A DNA stretch of 64,000 bases from Neobacillus notoginsengisoli (GCF_003515685.1 NZ_QWEG01000001.1:248001-312000); one strand, 5' to 3'. Numbered from the stretch's first letter, positions 40,807 to 49,588 are shown. Numbers and translations: made by a program. The notes: generated by a model not told the origin, from the letters alone.

Positions 40807-41652
40807 TTAAACCTCTAGGACAATTCGGTTCCCGGAAGGATCCTCGGTGACAAATAATCCATTTTCTTCTGTGACGCTTGCACCGATCGACTTCAGATTC
40901 GCCATAACGGCAGTTCTTGATTCCTCATCAGGAAGGACAAGCGTGTAGGACTCAAGGCCGGGGCTATTTTTGCTTGGCCTTGGTGCTCCAACGCCATTCC
41001 ACGTATTCAATCCAATATGGTGATGATATTTCGCTGTCGAAAGAAACAGCGCCTGGCTGCCGAAACGGTTCACAACCTCAAATCCGAGTCCTTTTGTATA
41101 AAATTCCTCAACTTTTTCCAGCTCGGAAACATGCAAATGGATATGGCCCATCACCGTATGAGCAGGGAGGCCTTCCCACTTTGGAATGCCACTTGAAAGC
41201 AGGTCATTGAAATCCAATGGGTCGACAGTCATGTGGACTTCAGGGCCGGACCAGGTCCACTCCGAAGGGGCGCGATCGATATAAATCTCAATGCCATTCC
41301 CATCCGGGTCGGATAAATAAAGAGCTTCACTGACAAAATGATCCGATGAAGCAATTCTCTGGCCAATGTTCATAAAATGTCCCACGATGCTGGCCAGGTC
41401 GGAGCGTTTCGGCAGTAACAGGGCGAAGTGATAAAGTCCTGTGGTCCCAGCCTGTCTCGGTCCGATATCTTCCGGCTGTTCGATTGTCAAAAGAACGGTC
41501 TTCCCATCCGCAGTCAAGTTTGCTTTTCGTTCCGTCTGGTTAAATACGGTAAAGCCGATCACATCTTTATAAAAAGAAATCGACCGATTTAAATCTTGCA
41601 CTTTTACATTTACCTGCCCAACAAATGTTGCAGGCTCACGATGGAAGTTCAT
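40807..41652 (-). CDS. catE: Two-domain VOC dioxygenase, CatE-like
   Basis: 281 residues from ATG 41652 (AGAGGTG upstream; a GTG at 41661 is inside that site). Two VOC modules. The C-terminal module has the iron ligands His170 in MGHIHLHVSEL, His of KYHHHIGLNTWNG (about 210-212) and Glu280 in NRIVLEV. The N-terminal module has VGQVNVKV, lacking the histidine, as expected for the structural half. Extradiol catechol 2,3-dioxygenases of the CatE type open catechols. The divergent YodB/CatR-like regulator fits such a role. Confidence 0.8.
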   Translation of the reverse strand: MNFHREPATFVGQVNVKVQDLNRSISFYKDVIGFTVFNQTERKANLTADGKTVLLTIEQPEDIGPRQAGTTGLYHFALLLPKRSDLASIVGHFMNIGQRIASSDHFVSEALYLSDPDGNGIEIYIDRAPSEWTWSGPEVHMTVDPLDFNDLLSSGIPKWEGLPAHTVMGHIHLHVSELEKVEEFYTKGLGFEVVNRFGSQALFLSTAKYHHHIGLNTWNGVGAPRPSKNSPGLESYTLVLPDEESRTAVMANLKSIGASVTEENGLFVTEDPSGNRIVLEV

Positions 41653-41686
41653 GTATGTCACCTCTCTGATTTGTTTTATTAGTAAG

Positions 41687-41703
41687 TTACTTTATGTAAG
41701 TAA
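41687..41703. promoter_or_regulatory. Inverted-repeat operator between catE and hxlR-type gene
   Basis: TTACTT-TATGT-AAGTAA is a perfect inverted repeat, with further half-site-like TAGTAA and TTACGT to its right. It lies 35 bp before catE and about 100 bp before the divergent regulator, where a YodB/CatR-type repressor would be expected to bind. Confidence 0.55.
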
Positions 41704-41805
41704 TTATATTTTAGTAAATAAATTACGTCAAGTAGGTAAAATAATAAAAAGTAATTTAATATTTTTTTTAAATGGTTATAATGGAGTTAAAAGGAGCTGA
41801 TCAAG

Positions 41806-42123
41806 TTGGATAAATCAATATGCCCTAGATTCGAAAAAGCCATGGGCTTGCTGAGCCAGAGATGGACTGGACTGATTATTTACCAGCTCCTATCGGGTCC
41901 ACAGCGTTTCTGTACCATCGAATCTTCCATTGGCGTTAGCGGAAGGGTGCTCTCCGAGAGGCTAAAGGATTTGGAGAGTGAAGGAATCATCACACGCAAA
42001 GTCTATCCCGAAACCCCCGTCCGAATCGAGTACTCACTCACCGACAAAGGCAAAGCATTAGAACCGTTAATGAAAGACATAGAAAAATGGTCCCAAACCT
42101 GGCTGGAAGCAGAATCACAATAA
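41806..42123 (+). CDS. HxlR/DUF24 family regulator, YodB/CatR-like
   Basis: 105 residues from TTG 41806 with AAAGGAGCTG upstream. Winged helix LSQRWTGLIIYQLLSGPQRF then SGRVLSERLKDLESEGIITR and YPETPVRIEYSLTDKGKALE. A cysteine at position 6 (SICPRF) matches the redox-sensing Cys of YodB and CatR, which sense quinones and diamide. It should repress the divergent catE/LLM/FMN-reductase genes and itself. No other cysteine is present, as in one-Cys sensors of this group. Confidence 0.85.
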   Translation: MDKSICPRFEKAMGLLSQRWTGLIIYQLLSGPQRFCTIESSIGVSGRVLSERLKDLESEGIITRKVYPETPVRIEYSLTDKGKALEPLMKDIEKWSQTWLEAESQ

Positions 42124-42151
42124 ATGGATTACTTAAAGAAATAAGTTGATT

Positions 42152-42275
42152 GAAACGAAGGGCACCGACTCCTGTGGGATGTAGCGGCAAGGTGGAGACC
42201 CCACAGGCGCTTTAGCGCCGAGGAGGCTCCACTGACGCCCCGCGCGGCGCTGAGTGCCCGGAGCGGAAATCAACA
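42152..42275. repeat. GC-rich intergenic repeat element of Bacillus type
   Basis: ACCGACTCCTGTGGGAT, GGTGGAGACCCCACAGG, GGCGCTTTAGCGCC (a perfect hairpin at 42206-42219) and GCCCGGAGCGGAAATCAAC. The wording closely matches a dispersed GC-rich element I know from many Bacillus genomes. It is strongly structured and differs sharply in composition from its flanks. Not related to the AT-rich dispersed repeat of this window. Confidence 0.7.
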
Positions 42276-42281
42276 ACCAAT

Positions 42282-42331
42282 AAAAAAGGATACAATGGGT
42301 CGTTATTTGTCCCAGTTTGTATCCTTTTTTT
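42282..42331 (+). terminator. Intrinsic terminator
   Basis: AAAAAAGGATACAA - TGGGTCG... - CCCAGTTTGTATCC then T7. A strong stem with an inner GGG/CCC. Confidence 0.8.
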
Positions 42332-42449
42332 ATTCAAGTTTTTTACAATAAATTTTAAAAATTCAAAGGAATATCTTTATAAAGAACAGAATATAATAAT
42401 AAAGCGAATTTTTGAAAAAATATAAAAAAGCTTGGTTGGGGGAAGAGGA

Positions 42450-43454
42450 TTGAAGTTTACAAGAGGGGTTTCAGTATTGTTAATTTGCAGTTTCATAGGC
42501 TTGGCGGGTTGTTCAGGACAGGTGGACGATGGCAAAAAAGCAGACCAGAAAACAGTAAAAGCGGCAGATAGGCCAGCTGAATCGAAGCCGGAAAAGCCTG
42601 CAGAGGAAACCGTTGAAAAACCTTCCGTCGCAGTCGTCTATATAAAAGATCCGGCTAAAAGCAATGCCATCCATGCCTTCATTCCGAAAGACATGGAATA
42701 TGGAACGAACAATGAGCAATATCAAAAGGAAATCGAAAAATGGGCGAGTGAATTGGCTAGAGGAAATGACGGCCAGCCTGGATACGACCAACGCGGCTCG
42801 CTCGACCGGATTGATGCGAAGGGCAACATCATCAAAGGGAAACCGCGGATCATCCTTGAAGAAGCCGAATTGGTGGCCAGTGTGATGAACGCTTCAGCAG
42901 AAGGCGGCGATGTGGTTTTGCCGGTTTATACAACAGAGAGTAATTATGAGGCTGAGGATGCAGCACATTTAGGTGAAGTGCTGGTTGCTTCTTATACGAC
43001 CCATTTTGACGGCGGAGTTGCCGGCAGGTCGAAAAACATTGAGCTGTCAGCGAATGCAATCAACAATGTAATTGTCGGAGTCGGAGATATTTTCTCATTT
43101 AATACGACGGTCGGCCCGAGTGACGAGGCCCATGGCTATCAGCCTGCCAAGGAAATCGTCAACAAACAACTCGTCATGGGAATCGGCGGCGGCATCTGCC
43201 AGACATCTTCCACTCTGTTTAACGCAGTCGACCAGCTTGGAGTGGAGTATGTCGAGTGGCACCATCACTCCTTAAATATTGGCTACGTGCCGAAAGGAAG
43301 AGATGCAACCGTTTCTTACGGAGGAAAGGACTTTCAGTTTAAAAACACAAGCGGGGCGCCGGTTCTCGTCAAAACTGTTTACAAAAGGGGTTCATTGACC
43401 GTAGAAATCAGGACTGCGAGCAAGTATAAAGGTTCTATTAAGAAACGGGTGTAG
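42450..43454 (+). CDS. VanW family lipoprotein
   Basis: 334 codons from TTG 42450 (GGGGGAAGAGG immediately upstream); an in-frame TTG at 42432 is possible. Lipobox LAGC (Cys about 21), a proline/lysine-rich linker, then a VanW domain: LVASYTTHFDGGVAGRSKNI, GVGDIFSFNTTVGPSDEAHG, MGIGGGICQTSSTLFNAVDQ and VEWHHHSLNIGYVPKG. The IGGGICQ cysteine resembles the catalytic motif region common to this family. Anchored at the outer membrane face, near peptidoglycan. Stands alone with its own terminator. Confidence 0.85.
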   Translation: MKFTRGVSVLLICSFIGLAGCSGQVDDGKKADQKTVKAADRPAESKPEKPAEETVEKPSVAVVYIKDPAKSNAIHAFIPKDMEYGTNNEQYQKEIEKWASELARGNDGQPGYDQRGSLDRIDAKGNIIKGKPRIILEEAELVASVMNASAEGGDVVLPVYTTESNYEAEDAAHLGEVLVASYTTHFDGGVAGRSKNIELSANAINNVIVGVGDIFSFNTTVGPSDEAHGYQPAKEIVNKQLVMGIGGGICQTSSTLFNAVDQLGVEYVEWHHHSLNIGYVPKGRDATVSYGGKDFQFKNTSGAPVLVKTVYKRGSLTVEIRTASKYKGSIKKRV

Positions 43455-43463
43455 GCCAATTCA

Positions 43464-43502
43464 GGATCCGCTCTCCTAAAGAGGAAAGCGGATCGTTGTT
43501 CT
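43464..43502 (+). terminator. Intrinsic terminator
   Basis: GATCCGCTCTCCT - AAAG - AGGAAAGCGGATC followed by GTTGTTCTTTTT. Ends the VanW gene. Confidence 0.75.
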
Positions 43503-43703
43503 TTTTGACCAAAAACAAAACAACCGCAAGCCCCTGTATTCATGCATGGGGTTAGGTTGTTATTTTCTTTTTTCGAACAAACGTTCTCAAAATAATTGTA
43601 TTCGATTTATCCATTTGTTATTATAGAAGTATGAAAAGTCTAATAATTATAAACGCAATTATAACGTAGTATACTCTTGAAAATCAAAAAGGAGTGTAAG
43701 GCC

Positions 43704-45119
43704 ATGGCTTCACCAAAAGATCGGACTCCCTCTTTTATTGCCACGATCCGGCTAAAAACGGATACGAAAGCAGAAAAACAGCTTTTTGTGTTGTCAGAAT
43801 GCGCCCGGCAACTTTACAATGCCTGTCTCGGGGAAAGTTTGAAGAGGCTGAAAGCGATCCAATATACTGAATTGTATAAAGAGACGGTTCAATTATTCAA
43901 AACCGTGGAGGAAGAGATTGAAAAACGCCGGGCAAACTTTAAACATCTTAATGAAACATTTGGTTTTACGGATTATTCGATTCAGTCCTTCGGTACAAAA
44001 ACGAAAAATGATTCAAAGTTTATTGCCGCACATTTAGGGCCGCACATTTGCCAAAAAATCTCGACTAGAGCCTTCAAAGCGGTACAAAAATTGGCCTTTA
44101 AGAAAGCGAAAAAGGTACGGTTTAAACGAAAAGGAGAGTTTGTCTCTTTAGAGGGCAAAAACAACAAAACCTTCCTTACGTACTCCAATGGTTATCTCTT
44201 CGTCGGTAAGAACCTTTCATTCAAGTGCTTAATCGACCCCAAAGACCAATGGATGCAGCACGCCTTAAAGCAAAGGGTAAAATATTGTCGACTGATTAAA
44301 AAGGAAGTAAAGGGGAAAAATCGGTTTTATGTCCAAATAATCCTTGAAGGCCATCCTTACAAGAAATATTCATTAGGACAAGAAAAAGTCGGGCTGGATA
44401 TCGGTCCATCCACAATCGCGATTGTCGGGGAATCCAAAGCCGAATTAAAAGAATTTTGCGAGGAAGTGGTTTACCTTGATAAAGAAAAAAGAAAACTACA
44501 CCGTAAGTTGGATCGCCAACGTCGGGCAAACAACCCAAAAAATTACCAAAGCAATGGCGTTGTGAAAAAAGGAAAAAAGAAATGGACCAACTCCCATCGT
44601 TACATCAGGACCCGTTCAGCATACAGGGAATTGGAACGCAAGATAAAAGAAGTGAGAAAACAGCTCCATGGACGGGATACGAATCAAATCCTTCAACTAG
44701 CCTCCTCCATCCACACAGAAAGACTCTCTTATAAAGCATTTCAGAAGATGTTCGGCAAAAGTATTGGCAAGAAAGCACCAAGTATGTTTTTGAAAATATT
44801 AAAGAGAAAAGTGGATTCGCAAGGTGGGATATTCAGGGAATTCCCTACCTACTCCACAAAGTTGTCTCAGTCCTGCCATTGCGGTGCGGTTAAGAAAAGA
44901 GGACTAAAAGAGCGTTGGCATATTTGTGAATGCGGTGTTGAAGCACAACGCGATTTGTACAGTGCGTTTCTAGCCAGGTATGTTACCACAACCAATCGTC
45001 TAGGAACCAAACAGGCGAAAAGGGAATGGGTTCGATTCTCCATCGTTTTGAATGAATGTATAACAAAAATGAAAATAATGAAGCCAGAAAAGAAGTTCGT
45101 TTCTACATTTGGATTATAA
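43704..45119 (+). CDS. tnpB: TnpB-family RNA-guided nuclease
   Basis: 471 residues from ATG 43704 (AAGGAGTG upstream; a TTG at 43677 precedes it). RuvC-I is KVGLDIGPSTIAIV (Asp about 232). RuvC-II Glu is in HTERLSYKAFQKMFG (about 339). The zinc ribbon is SQSCHCG and HICECG. RuvC-III is AQRDLYSAFLARYV (Asp about 417). All catalytic residues of a standard TnpB are present, so it is probably an active nuclease. It differs strongly from the TnpB at 28551, so the two elements are not copies of one another. Confidence 0.9.
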   Translation: MASPKDRTPSFIATIRLKTDTKAEKQLFVLSECARQLYNACLGESLKRLKAIQYTELYKETVQLFKTVEEEIEKRRANFKHLNETFGFTDYSIQSFGTKTKNDSKFIAAHLGPHICQKISTRAFKAVQKLAFKKAKKVRFKRKGEFVSLEGKNNKTFLTYSNGYLFVGKNLSFKCLIDPKDQWMQHALKQRVKYCRLIKKEVKGKNRFYVQIILEGHPYKKYSLGQEKVGLDIGPSTIAIVGESKAELKEFCEEVVYLDKEKRKLHRKLDRQRRANNPKNYQSNGVVKKGKKKWTNSHRYIRTRSAYRELERKIKEVRKQLHGRDTNQILQLASSIHTERLSYKAFQKMFGKSIGKKAPSMFLKILKRKVDSQGGIFREFPTYSTKLSQSCHCGAVKKRGLKERWHICECGVEAQRDLYSAFLARYVTTTNRLGTKQAKREWVRFSIVLNECITKMKIMKPEKKFVSTFGL

Positions 45120-45363
45120 CCTTTGAGAACAGGTTCATTCTCTCGGTGCAGACGTACCCCGAAACAGTCAATAAGTTGTGAGCGGCAAGGGAATCCGAGC
45201 CCATGTAAATAGTCCTGTTTCGATTATTTGCATTAGAACGATTTTGGCTGTCGAAGCCTTTTAGACCAAAGCGAAGTCTTTCTACTAGGAGTTTCAAGGA
45301 GAGGGAAGAGCTGAGGTTGTTTAAAGGTGGAACCCCCTCCATTTATGGGTGGGAGAGCGTCAG
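45120..45363 (+). ncRNA. Candidate omega RNA of the second tnpB element
   Basis: 244 non-coding bases after tnpB contain several short stems and end at the right-end hairpin CCCCCTCCATTTATGGGTGGG. By analogy with TnpB systems this part yields the guide RNA; the guide would start at AGAATTAATGGGC. The 5' limit is unknown. Confidence 0.6.
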
Positions 45364-45583
45364 AGAATTAATGGGCACGTATGAGAAATATTTATCCATC
45401 GATTATGATTTGCGAAGGGACGGCGTTTCCTACCGTGTCGCCAGAATGCATCTGACTGACGAAGAGTTCATGGAATTAGCCCGAAAAATGGGCAGCCTGA
45501 TTGGCGAGGCGATGAAGAATGAATCATCCAGTGAACGGAAGCCACGGAATCTTGCAACAATCATCATTCCGGAAAATCAATAA
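45364..45583 (+). pseudogene. C-terminal remnant of an ArsR-type HTH regulator
   Basis: The frame after the IS end reads ELMGTYEKYLSIDYDLRRDG, then YRVARMHLTDEEFMELARKM and LATIIIPENQ. The LTDEEFMELA...LATIIIP pattern is that of the C-terminal half of Bacillus winged-helix regulators of the ArsR group. The DNA-binding half is missing and not found left of the element. The remaining frame is open to an ATG inside the IS end (45317) by chance. It precedes the hydrolase gene by 26 bp, its likely former operon partner. Confidence 0.6.
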
Positions 45584-45609
45584 TAGAACAGGTAAATGGG
45601 GGGATTGGG

Positions 45610-46593
45610 ATGGAAAAAGAAGTGAAGTTTGGGGAGAAGGATCCGATTTATGGAAGATTGGCATTGCCGGCGGGTGAAGGGGGACACCCAGCCATTCTAC
45701 TGATTGCCGGCTCAGGGCCGCTGGACCGGGATGGGAACACTCCGAAAGGGAAAATTGAAACAAATCTCTATAAGGAGATGGCCGGTTTCTTTACAAGTAT
45801 CGGATTTGTGACACTTCGCTATGATAAGCGGGGAACCGGAAAGCGGGACGGTGACTGGCTGGCAGCCGGTATGTGGGACCTCGTGGAAGACGCCCGCTCG
45901 GCGGTGGAATATCTTCAATCCCATCCTAGTGTGGATAGGGAAAGAGTCATTGTGGCAGCACATAGTGAAGGAACGATCATTGCAACTGCTTTGGGCGCGT
46001 CGACCAAGCTTGGCGGAGTGATTTTCCTATCAGGCGGAGTCGATAACTTGTCCGAAGCGTTAGGGAAGCAACGGAAGCTTGGGAGTAAAGAATTACTTGA
46101 AAAGCCTGTCCTCGGGAAGCTCCTTAAATTACTGAATGTAGAAGAAAAAAGCGAGAAGTCGGCAGCCAAGATGATGGAGAAATTCAAACAGTCAAAGGAA
46201 GACATCGTGAAAATTCAACTGTTCTTTAAACAAAATGCAAAATGGTACAGGGAACATGACGCATTCAATACACGAGAAGCATTAAAATCAATGAACTGTC
46301 CCGTCCTCGCCTTGATCGGAGACAAAGATGTTCTAGCTGATAAGGAAGTCCTATCAGAACTGCCATCCCTTGTCCAAGGAAAAGCCGAGATTGCCATCAT
46401 CAACGACATGGAACACGGCTTACGGATTCAGTTAGAGGAACTCAGCCTTTTAAAGTCAGGCAAGAGATTTAAAGAAATCTTGAAACGCCCGCTTCATCCA
46501 GAGGCGTTGGCTACACTTGAAGCCTGGCTGAGCGAAAATTTTCTCGGTCAAACGACCAAGGAGAAGTCACAGATTGAGCCGATTATAAGTTGA
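45610..46593 (+). CDS. Alpha/beta hydrolase (S33-like)
   Basis: 327 residues from ATG 45610 with GGGGGGATTGGG upstream. ILLIAGSGPLDRDGN forms the oxyanion loop, LRYDKRGTGKRDGDW follows, and the nucleophile elbow is AAHSEGT (Ser about 119). A late acid is in LIGDKDVLADK and the His in NDMEHGLR. All three triad members are visible, so it should be an active esterase or aminopeptidase-like enzyme. Cytoplasmic. It follows the broken regulator. Confidence 0.85.
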   Translation: MEKEVKFGEKDPIYGRLALPAGEGGHPAILLIAGSGPLDRDGNTPKGKIETNLYKEMAGFFTSIGFVTLRYDKRGTGKRDGDWLAAGMWDLVEDARSAVEYLQSHPSVDRERVIVAAHSEGTIIATALGASTKLGGVIFLSGGVDNLSEALGKQRKLGSKELLEKPVLGKLLKLLNVEEKSEKSAAKMMEKFKQSKEDIVKIQLFFKQNAKWYREHDAFNTREALKSMNCPVLALIGDKDVLADKEVLSELPSLVQGKAEIAIINDMEHGLRIQLEELSLLKSGKRFKEILKRPLHPEALATLEAWLSENFLGQTTKEKSQIEPIIS

Positions 46594-46814
46594 CTTTATA
46601 AATACAAGGAGCGGAAAATTGCGGAAGAATTTATTCTCTCGCTTTTTTTTGCGTTCAAATCTCTGAACGAATGGGTCAAAATCACTTAAGCCTCTTTTAT
46701 TAAAAAACAGGCGGAATTATCTGTAAAATTTTATTGACTTTATGTATAGTTTATTTTACATTTAGTATACAAAACTTTACTCTATGTAAACTAAATCATA
46801 CAGGCGGTGGTAGC

Positions 46815-47261
46815 ATGACGTATCAAGAAAAGAAAAGTATTGTATCGTTGCTTAGTACCATTCTCATTTTCACCGTTTATTGCTTGTACATGTACCCGCG
46901 GCATCCGGGAGGCAGGCTTGAGTCGGTGGAAACCTTTCACTATTGGGGTTCCTTCGTCCTCATCCTCACTTTGTTTTCGATCGCCGCACAAATCATCATC
47001 GGCATTCTGTTTAACATCGTTTTTAGGATGACGACCAGAGAAAAGGAACCAACGTTTGAAGACGAACTGGATAAGTTAATCGGCTTGAAAGCATTTCGAA
47101 ATTCATTTTTTGTGTTTGTCATCGGTTTTCTTTTTGCAATGGGATCGCTCGTCTTTTTTCAGCCGTCACAGATGATGTTCATGATTCTAATCGCTTCAGG
47201 ATTCCTTGCCGATGTCACCGGTTCGATGACAAAGCTTCATCACTATCGGAGAGGGGTGTAA
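46815..47261 (+). CDS. Four-helix membrane protein
   Basis: 148 codons from ATG 46815 (AGGCGGTGG upstream); the frame extends to 46734 without a site. Hydrophobic segments at about 12-28, 45-67, 95-115 and 118-138. It ends two bases before an XRE-type regulator, a common pairing in Bacillus (YvaD/YozG-like arrangement), so the regulator probably controls it. An inverted repeat TTTACAT...ATGTAAA upstream (about 46754-46790) may be the operator. Confidence 0.65.
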   Translation: MTYQEKKSIVSLLSTILIFTVYCLYMYPRHPGGRLESVETFHYWGSFVLILTLFSIAAQIIIGILFNIVFRMTTREKEPTFEDELDKLIGLKAFRNSFFVFVIGFLFAMGSLVFFQPSQMMFMILIASGFLADVTGSMTKLHHYRRGV

Positions 47262-47263
47262 CC

Positions 47264-47488
47264 GTGAGTAAAAATCTTGTCGGCAATCATATCCGCAAAT
47301 TACGATTCAACCATGATGAAATGACTCAGCAGCAGCTCGCTGACAAGGTCGGCGTTACCCGTCAGACGATCGTCGCACTCGAAAAGGGAAATTACTCCCC
47401 ATCCTTGGAACTCGCTTTCCGCATCGCTCGCGCCTTTCACTTGCCGCTGGAAGAAGTATTTTTTTATGGGGACAATCCAAAGCAATAA
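47264..47488 (+). CDS. XRE/Cro-type HTH regulator (YozG-like)
   Basis: 74 residues from GTG 47264. The HTH is NHIRKLRFNHDEMTQQQLAD then KVGVTRQTIVALEKGNYSPS and LELAFRIARAFHLPLEEVFF, nearly the whole protein. Such 65-75 residue regulators normally control the adjacent membrane gene. Coupled to the membrane protein by a two-base gap. Confidence 0.9.
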   Translation: MSKNLVGNHIRKLRFNHDEMTQQQLADKVGVTRQTIVALEKGNYSPSLELAFRIARAFHLPLEEVFFYGDNPKQ

Positions 47489-47530
47489 AAACGCCAATGC
47501 TATTCAATCTATTGAAAGAAGGGGATCAAT

Positions 47531-48262
47531 ATGAATGCAAACAAGAAGGCGGCAAAAATTGTCGGGGTCCTGTTTATAGTTGCAGCCGTTACTGCGGTAA
47601 TCGGCCTGAAACTATACGACCCAATCCTGATCGGGCCCGATTATCTTACAAAAGGTTCTGAACAAGCCAACCAGGTGGTGCTCGGTGCTGTCATGGAGTT
47701 AATGCTTGTCGTTTCAGTGGTTGGTACGGCTACTGCGCTGTTTCCGATTTTACGAAAGTATAACGAGACAATCGCGCTTTGGCATGTTTGCTTCAGGTTC
47801 CTTGAAGCAGTTGTTATCACGGTCGGTATAATCAGTGTGCTTTCCCTATTGACCTTAAGCCAAGAATTCGCAGCAACAGGAGCCTCCTCCAATCACGCTA
47901 CTTTTCAAGCCTCAGCTACAGTATTAAAAGCTATCCATGACTGGACGTTTATGATGGGTCCACTTTTTATGCTCGGCCTCAACACAATCATGTACAGTTA
48001 TATCTTCTATAAAACACGGCTCGTACCAAGGTTTATTTCAACCCTGGGCATCATAGGCGCAATATCAGTTTTCATTTGTGCCTTGTTGGTCATGTTCGGC
48101 GTCATAGAACAAATATCTGTTTGGGGTGGCATTATGGCGGTGCCCATAGCAGCGAATGAAATGATTTTAGCCGTGTGGCTCATTGCAAAAGGGTTCAATG
48201 AAACAGCGCTATCTTCGCTTTCGGCACTTAAACAAAGCTCGGAGAATGCAGCACACGCTTAG
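47531..48262 (+). CDS. DUF4386 family membrane protein
   Basis: 243 residues from ATG 47531 with AAGAAGGGG upstream. Six membrane helices. KKAAKIVGVLFIVAAVTAVI, LGAVMELMLVVSVVGTATAL, LFPILRKYNETIALWHVCFR and LVPRFISTLGIIGAIS follow the DUF4386 pattern. Function unknown. It may belong to the same operon as the XRE gene 42 bp upstream. Ends with a terminator. Confidence 0.82.
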   Translation: MNANKKAAKIVGVLFIVAAVTAVIGLKLYDPILIGPDYLTKGSEQANQVVLGAVMELMLVVSVVGTATALFPILRKYNETIALWHVCFRFLEAVVITVGIISVLSLLTLSQEFAATGASSNHATFQASATVLKAIHDWTFMMGPLFMLGLNTIMYSYIFYKTRLVPRFISTLGIIGAISVFICALLVMFGVIEQISVWGGIMAVPIAANEMILAVWLIAKGFNETALSSLSALKQSSENAAHA

Positions 48263-48282
48263 TAGGTGTCTGGTACTTCTCG

Positions 48283-48320
48283 AAATCCGCTTTCCGCTCA
48301 AGGAGAGTGGATTTTTTTGT
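48283..48320 (+). terminator. Intrinsic terminator
   Basis: AAATCCGCTTTCC - GCTCAA - GGAGAGTGGATTT then further T. The following 48321-48555 holds no gene I can support. Confidence 0.7.
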
Positions 48321-48555
48321 GAAGATCATCAAACAAAATATGTGAAACATATATGCTCTTAATTCTTATAATGTTAAAATTAGGTAAAATAAAAGCTTTT
48401 TAGATAGGTTCTCTTTTAGCATGGTAGCCTTGTCCATTAACCTCTTCATCTCTTAATGGGTTCAGAAGTTTATCTCCCTGGCGTGGACATCCATAACCAA
48501 GGGCAGAAGGAAGGGAGAAACTAAATAGTTTTATTCGATCTACGGAGGTGCAAAG

Positions 48556-48840
48556 GTGAATTTCGTTATTTTTTTATTATCTTTATTCGTTTCAACACTT
48601 GGGTCTGCTATGGTCTTAAAAAAGAGAAAGAGTAAATTGCTTAGCAGGTTTATAGCATTTTTGCTAAATACAGTGATTATAATAACAGCTGCGGGAGTTT
48701 TATTTAGTATGGATGAGGAGCAAAGGATATTTGGGGTTAGTCAGATTAATTATTTAGCTTATCTATTTATGATACCTGTTCTGACTTATATAAATTTTTT
48801 CGTTCTGCATTTTGCAAAAAAGGAGCGAGGAGACGTTTAG
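48556..48840 (+). CDS. Small three-helix membrane protein
   Basis: 94 residues from GTG 48556 with GGAGGTG upstream. Hydrophobic segments at about 2-21, 33-49 and 63-84; a basic KKRKSK loop. No family recognised. It precedes another membrane protein by 90 bp. Confidence 0.5.
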   Translation: MNFVIFLLSLFVSTLGSAMVLKKRKSKLLSRFIAFLLNTVIIITAAGVLFSMDEEQRIFGVSQINYLAYLFMIPVLTYINFFVLHFAKKERGDV

Positions 48841-48931
48841 TAACGGGATTGGGTATTGAGGGGAAAAAAATGAGTCGTGATGCTCTTAAATTTACAGGGT
48901 AATTAAATACGATTATGAGAGGAGGAATTTG

Positions 48932-49588
48932 ATGATTAGAAGTAAAGTGGCACTCATTAGTTCAGTTGTTATTTTAGGGATATGTATGTATTTATATTTC
49001 CCGTTTCCTAATAATGTAATGTTAGAAGCCCGTTCTACATTCATGTCGTTTCCAATCAGAGATCAAGATGGGTTTGTTTTGCTCGGTATCATCGGATCCG
49101 TCCTGTTTATTATCGCAATGATTTTGCTTGTCAAAGGAATAAAAAAGTATCGCTTTCGAACAGTGGTAATAGTATTAATCGTATATGCAGTCCTACCAAA
49201 CCTTCTCATCAAAGTGTACCAAGAAACGTTAGCGAGCGGTATTATGGCCATTTCATACGATAACAATGGCGAGTGTAATTTTGAATCTGTGGAAGAGGAC
49301 TTATTGGATGGGGAATGCAAATTCGAGTTATACAATCGAAGCAATGAAGCAGTCTCATTTGAATTGGTATTTTTAGATTCGTTTTTCATGGAAGATGAAG
49401 TACGAATGGAAACGCTTATGAATTTAGCTGGCCCTCACACGATTACAATCGAGGCAAATCGCAAAAAAACGATTCATTTGAAGGAATTACTTAAAGTAAA
49501 AGGTGTTCCAAACCATATCACAGGAGGGACATTAAATGGGGGTCTTCACTTCAAATTGATTGACGGGAAAACCACACGCATTTTTTAG
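48932..49588 (+). CDS. Membrane protein with extracytoplasmic domain
   Basis: 218 codons from ATG 48932 (AGAGGAGG upstream; TTG 48929 just before). Three membrane helices (about 6-24, 49-68, 77-95). An outer beta-rich domain has two cysteines (NNGECNFESVEED and DGECKFELYNRSNEAVSFEL) and ends GGLHFKLIDGKTTRIF. The cysteines could form a disulfide. No family recognised. Confidence 0.55.
   Translation: MIRSKVALISSVVILGICMYLYFPFPNNVMLEARSTFMSFPIRDQDGFVLLGIIGSVLFIIAMILLVKGIKKYRFRTVVIVLIVYAVLPNLLIKVYQETLASGIMAISYDNNGECNFESVEEDLLDGECKFELYNRSNEAVSFELVFLDSFFMEDEVRMETLMNLAGPHTITIEANRKKTIHLKELLKVKGVPNHITGGTLNGGLHFKLIDGKTTRIF

Larger units (their letters stand above)
43519..45363 (+). mobile_element. 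Second IS200/IS605-like element with tnpB only
   Basis: The left hairpin is AACAACC...GGTTGTT with inner CCCC/GGGG (43519-43561). The right end is ACCCCCTCCATTTATGGGTGGG plus AGAGCGTCA near 45330-45362, alike in form to the right end of the first element. No tnpA is present. It interrupts the region between the VanW gene and an ArsR-type gene whose 5' part is lost. Confidence 0.75.

Noticed and set aside
45317-45361. N-terminal part of the 88-residue frame as real coding sequence
   Set aside because: MFKGGTPSIYGW is the right-end hairpin of the tnpB element; only the part after 45364 resembles a protein family.
28408-45363. Y1 transposase (tnpA) for the two tnpB elements
   Set aside because: I looked on both strands next to each tnpB and found no frame with the HUH motif and the size of TnpA.
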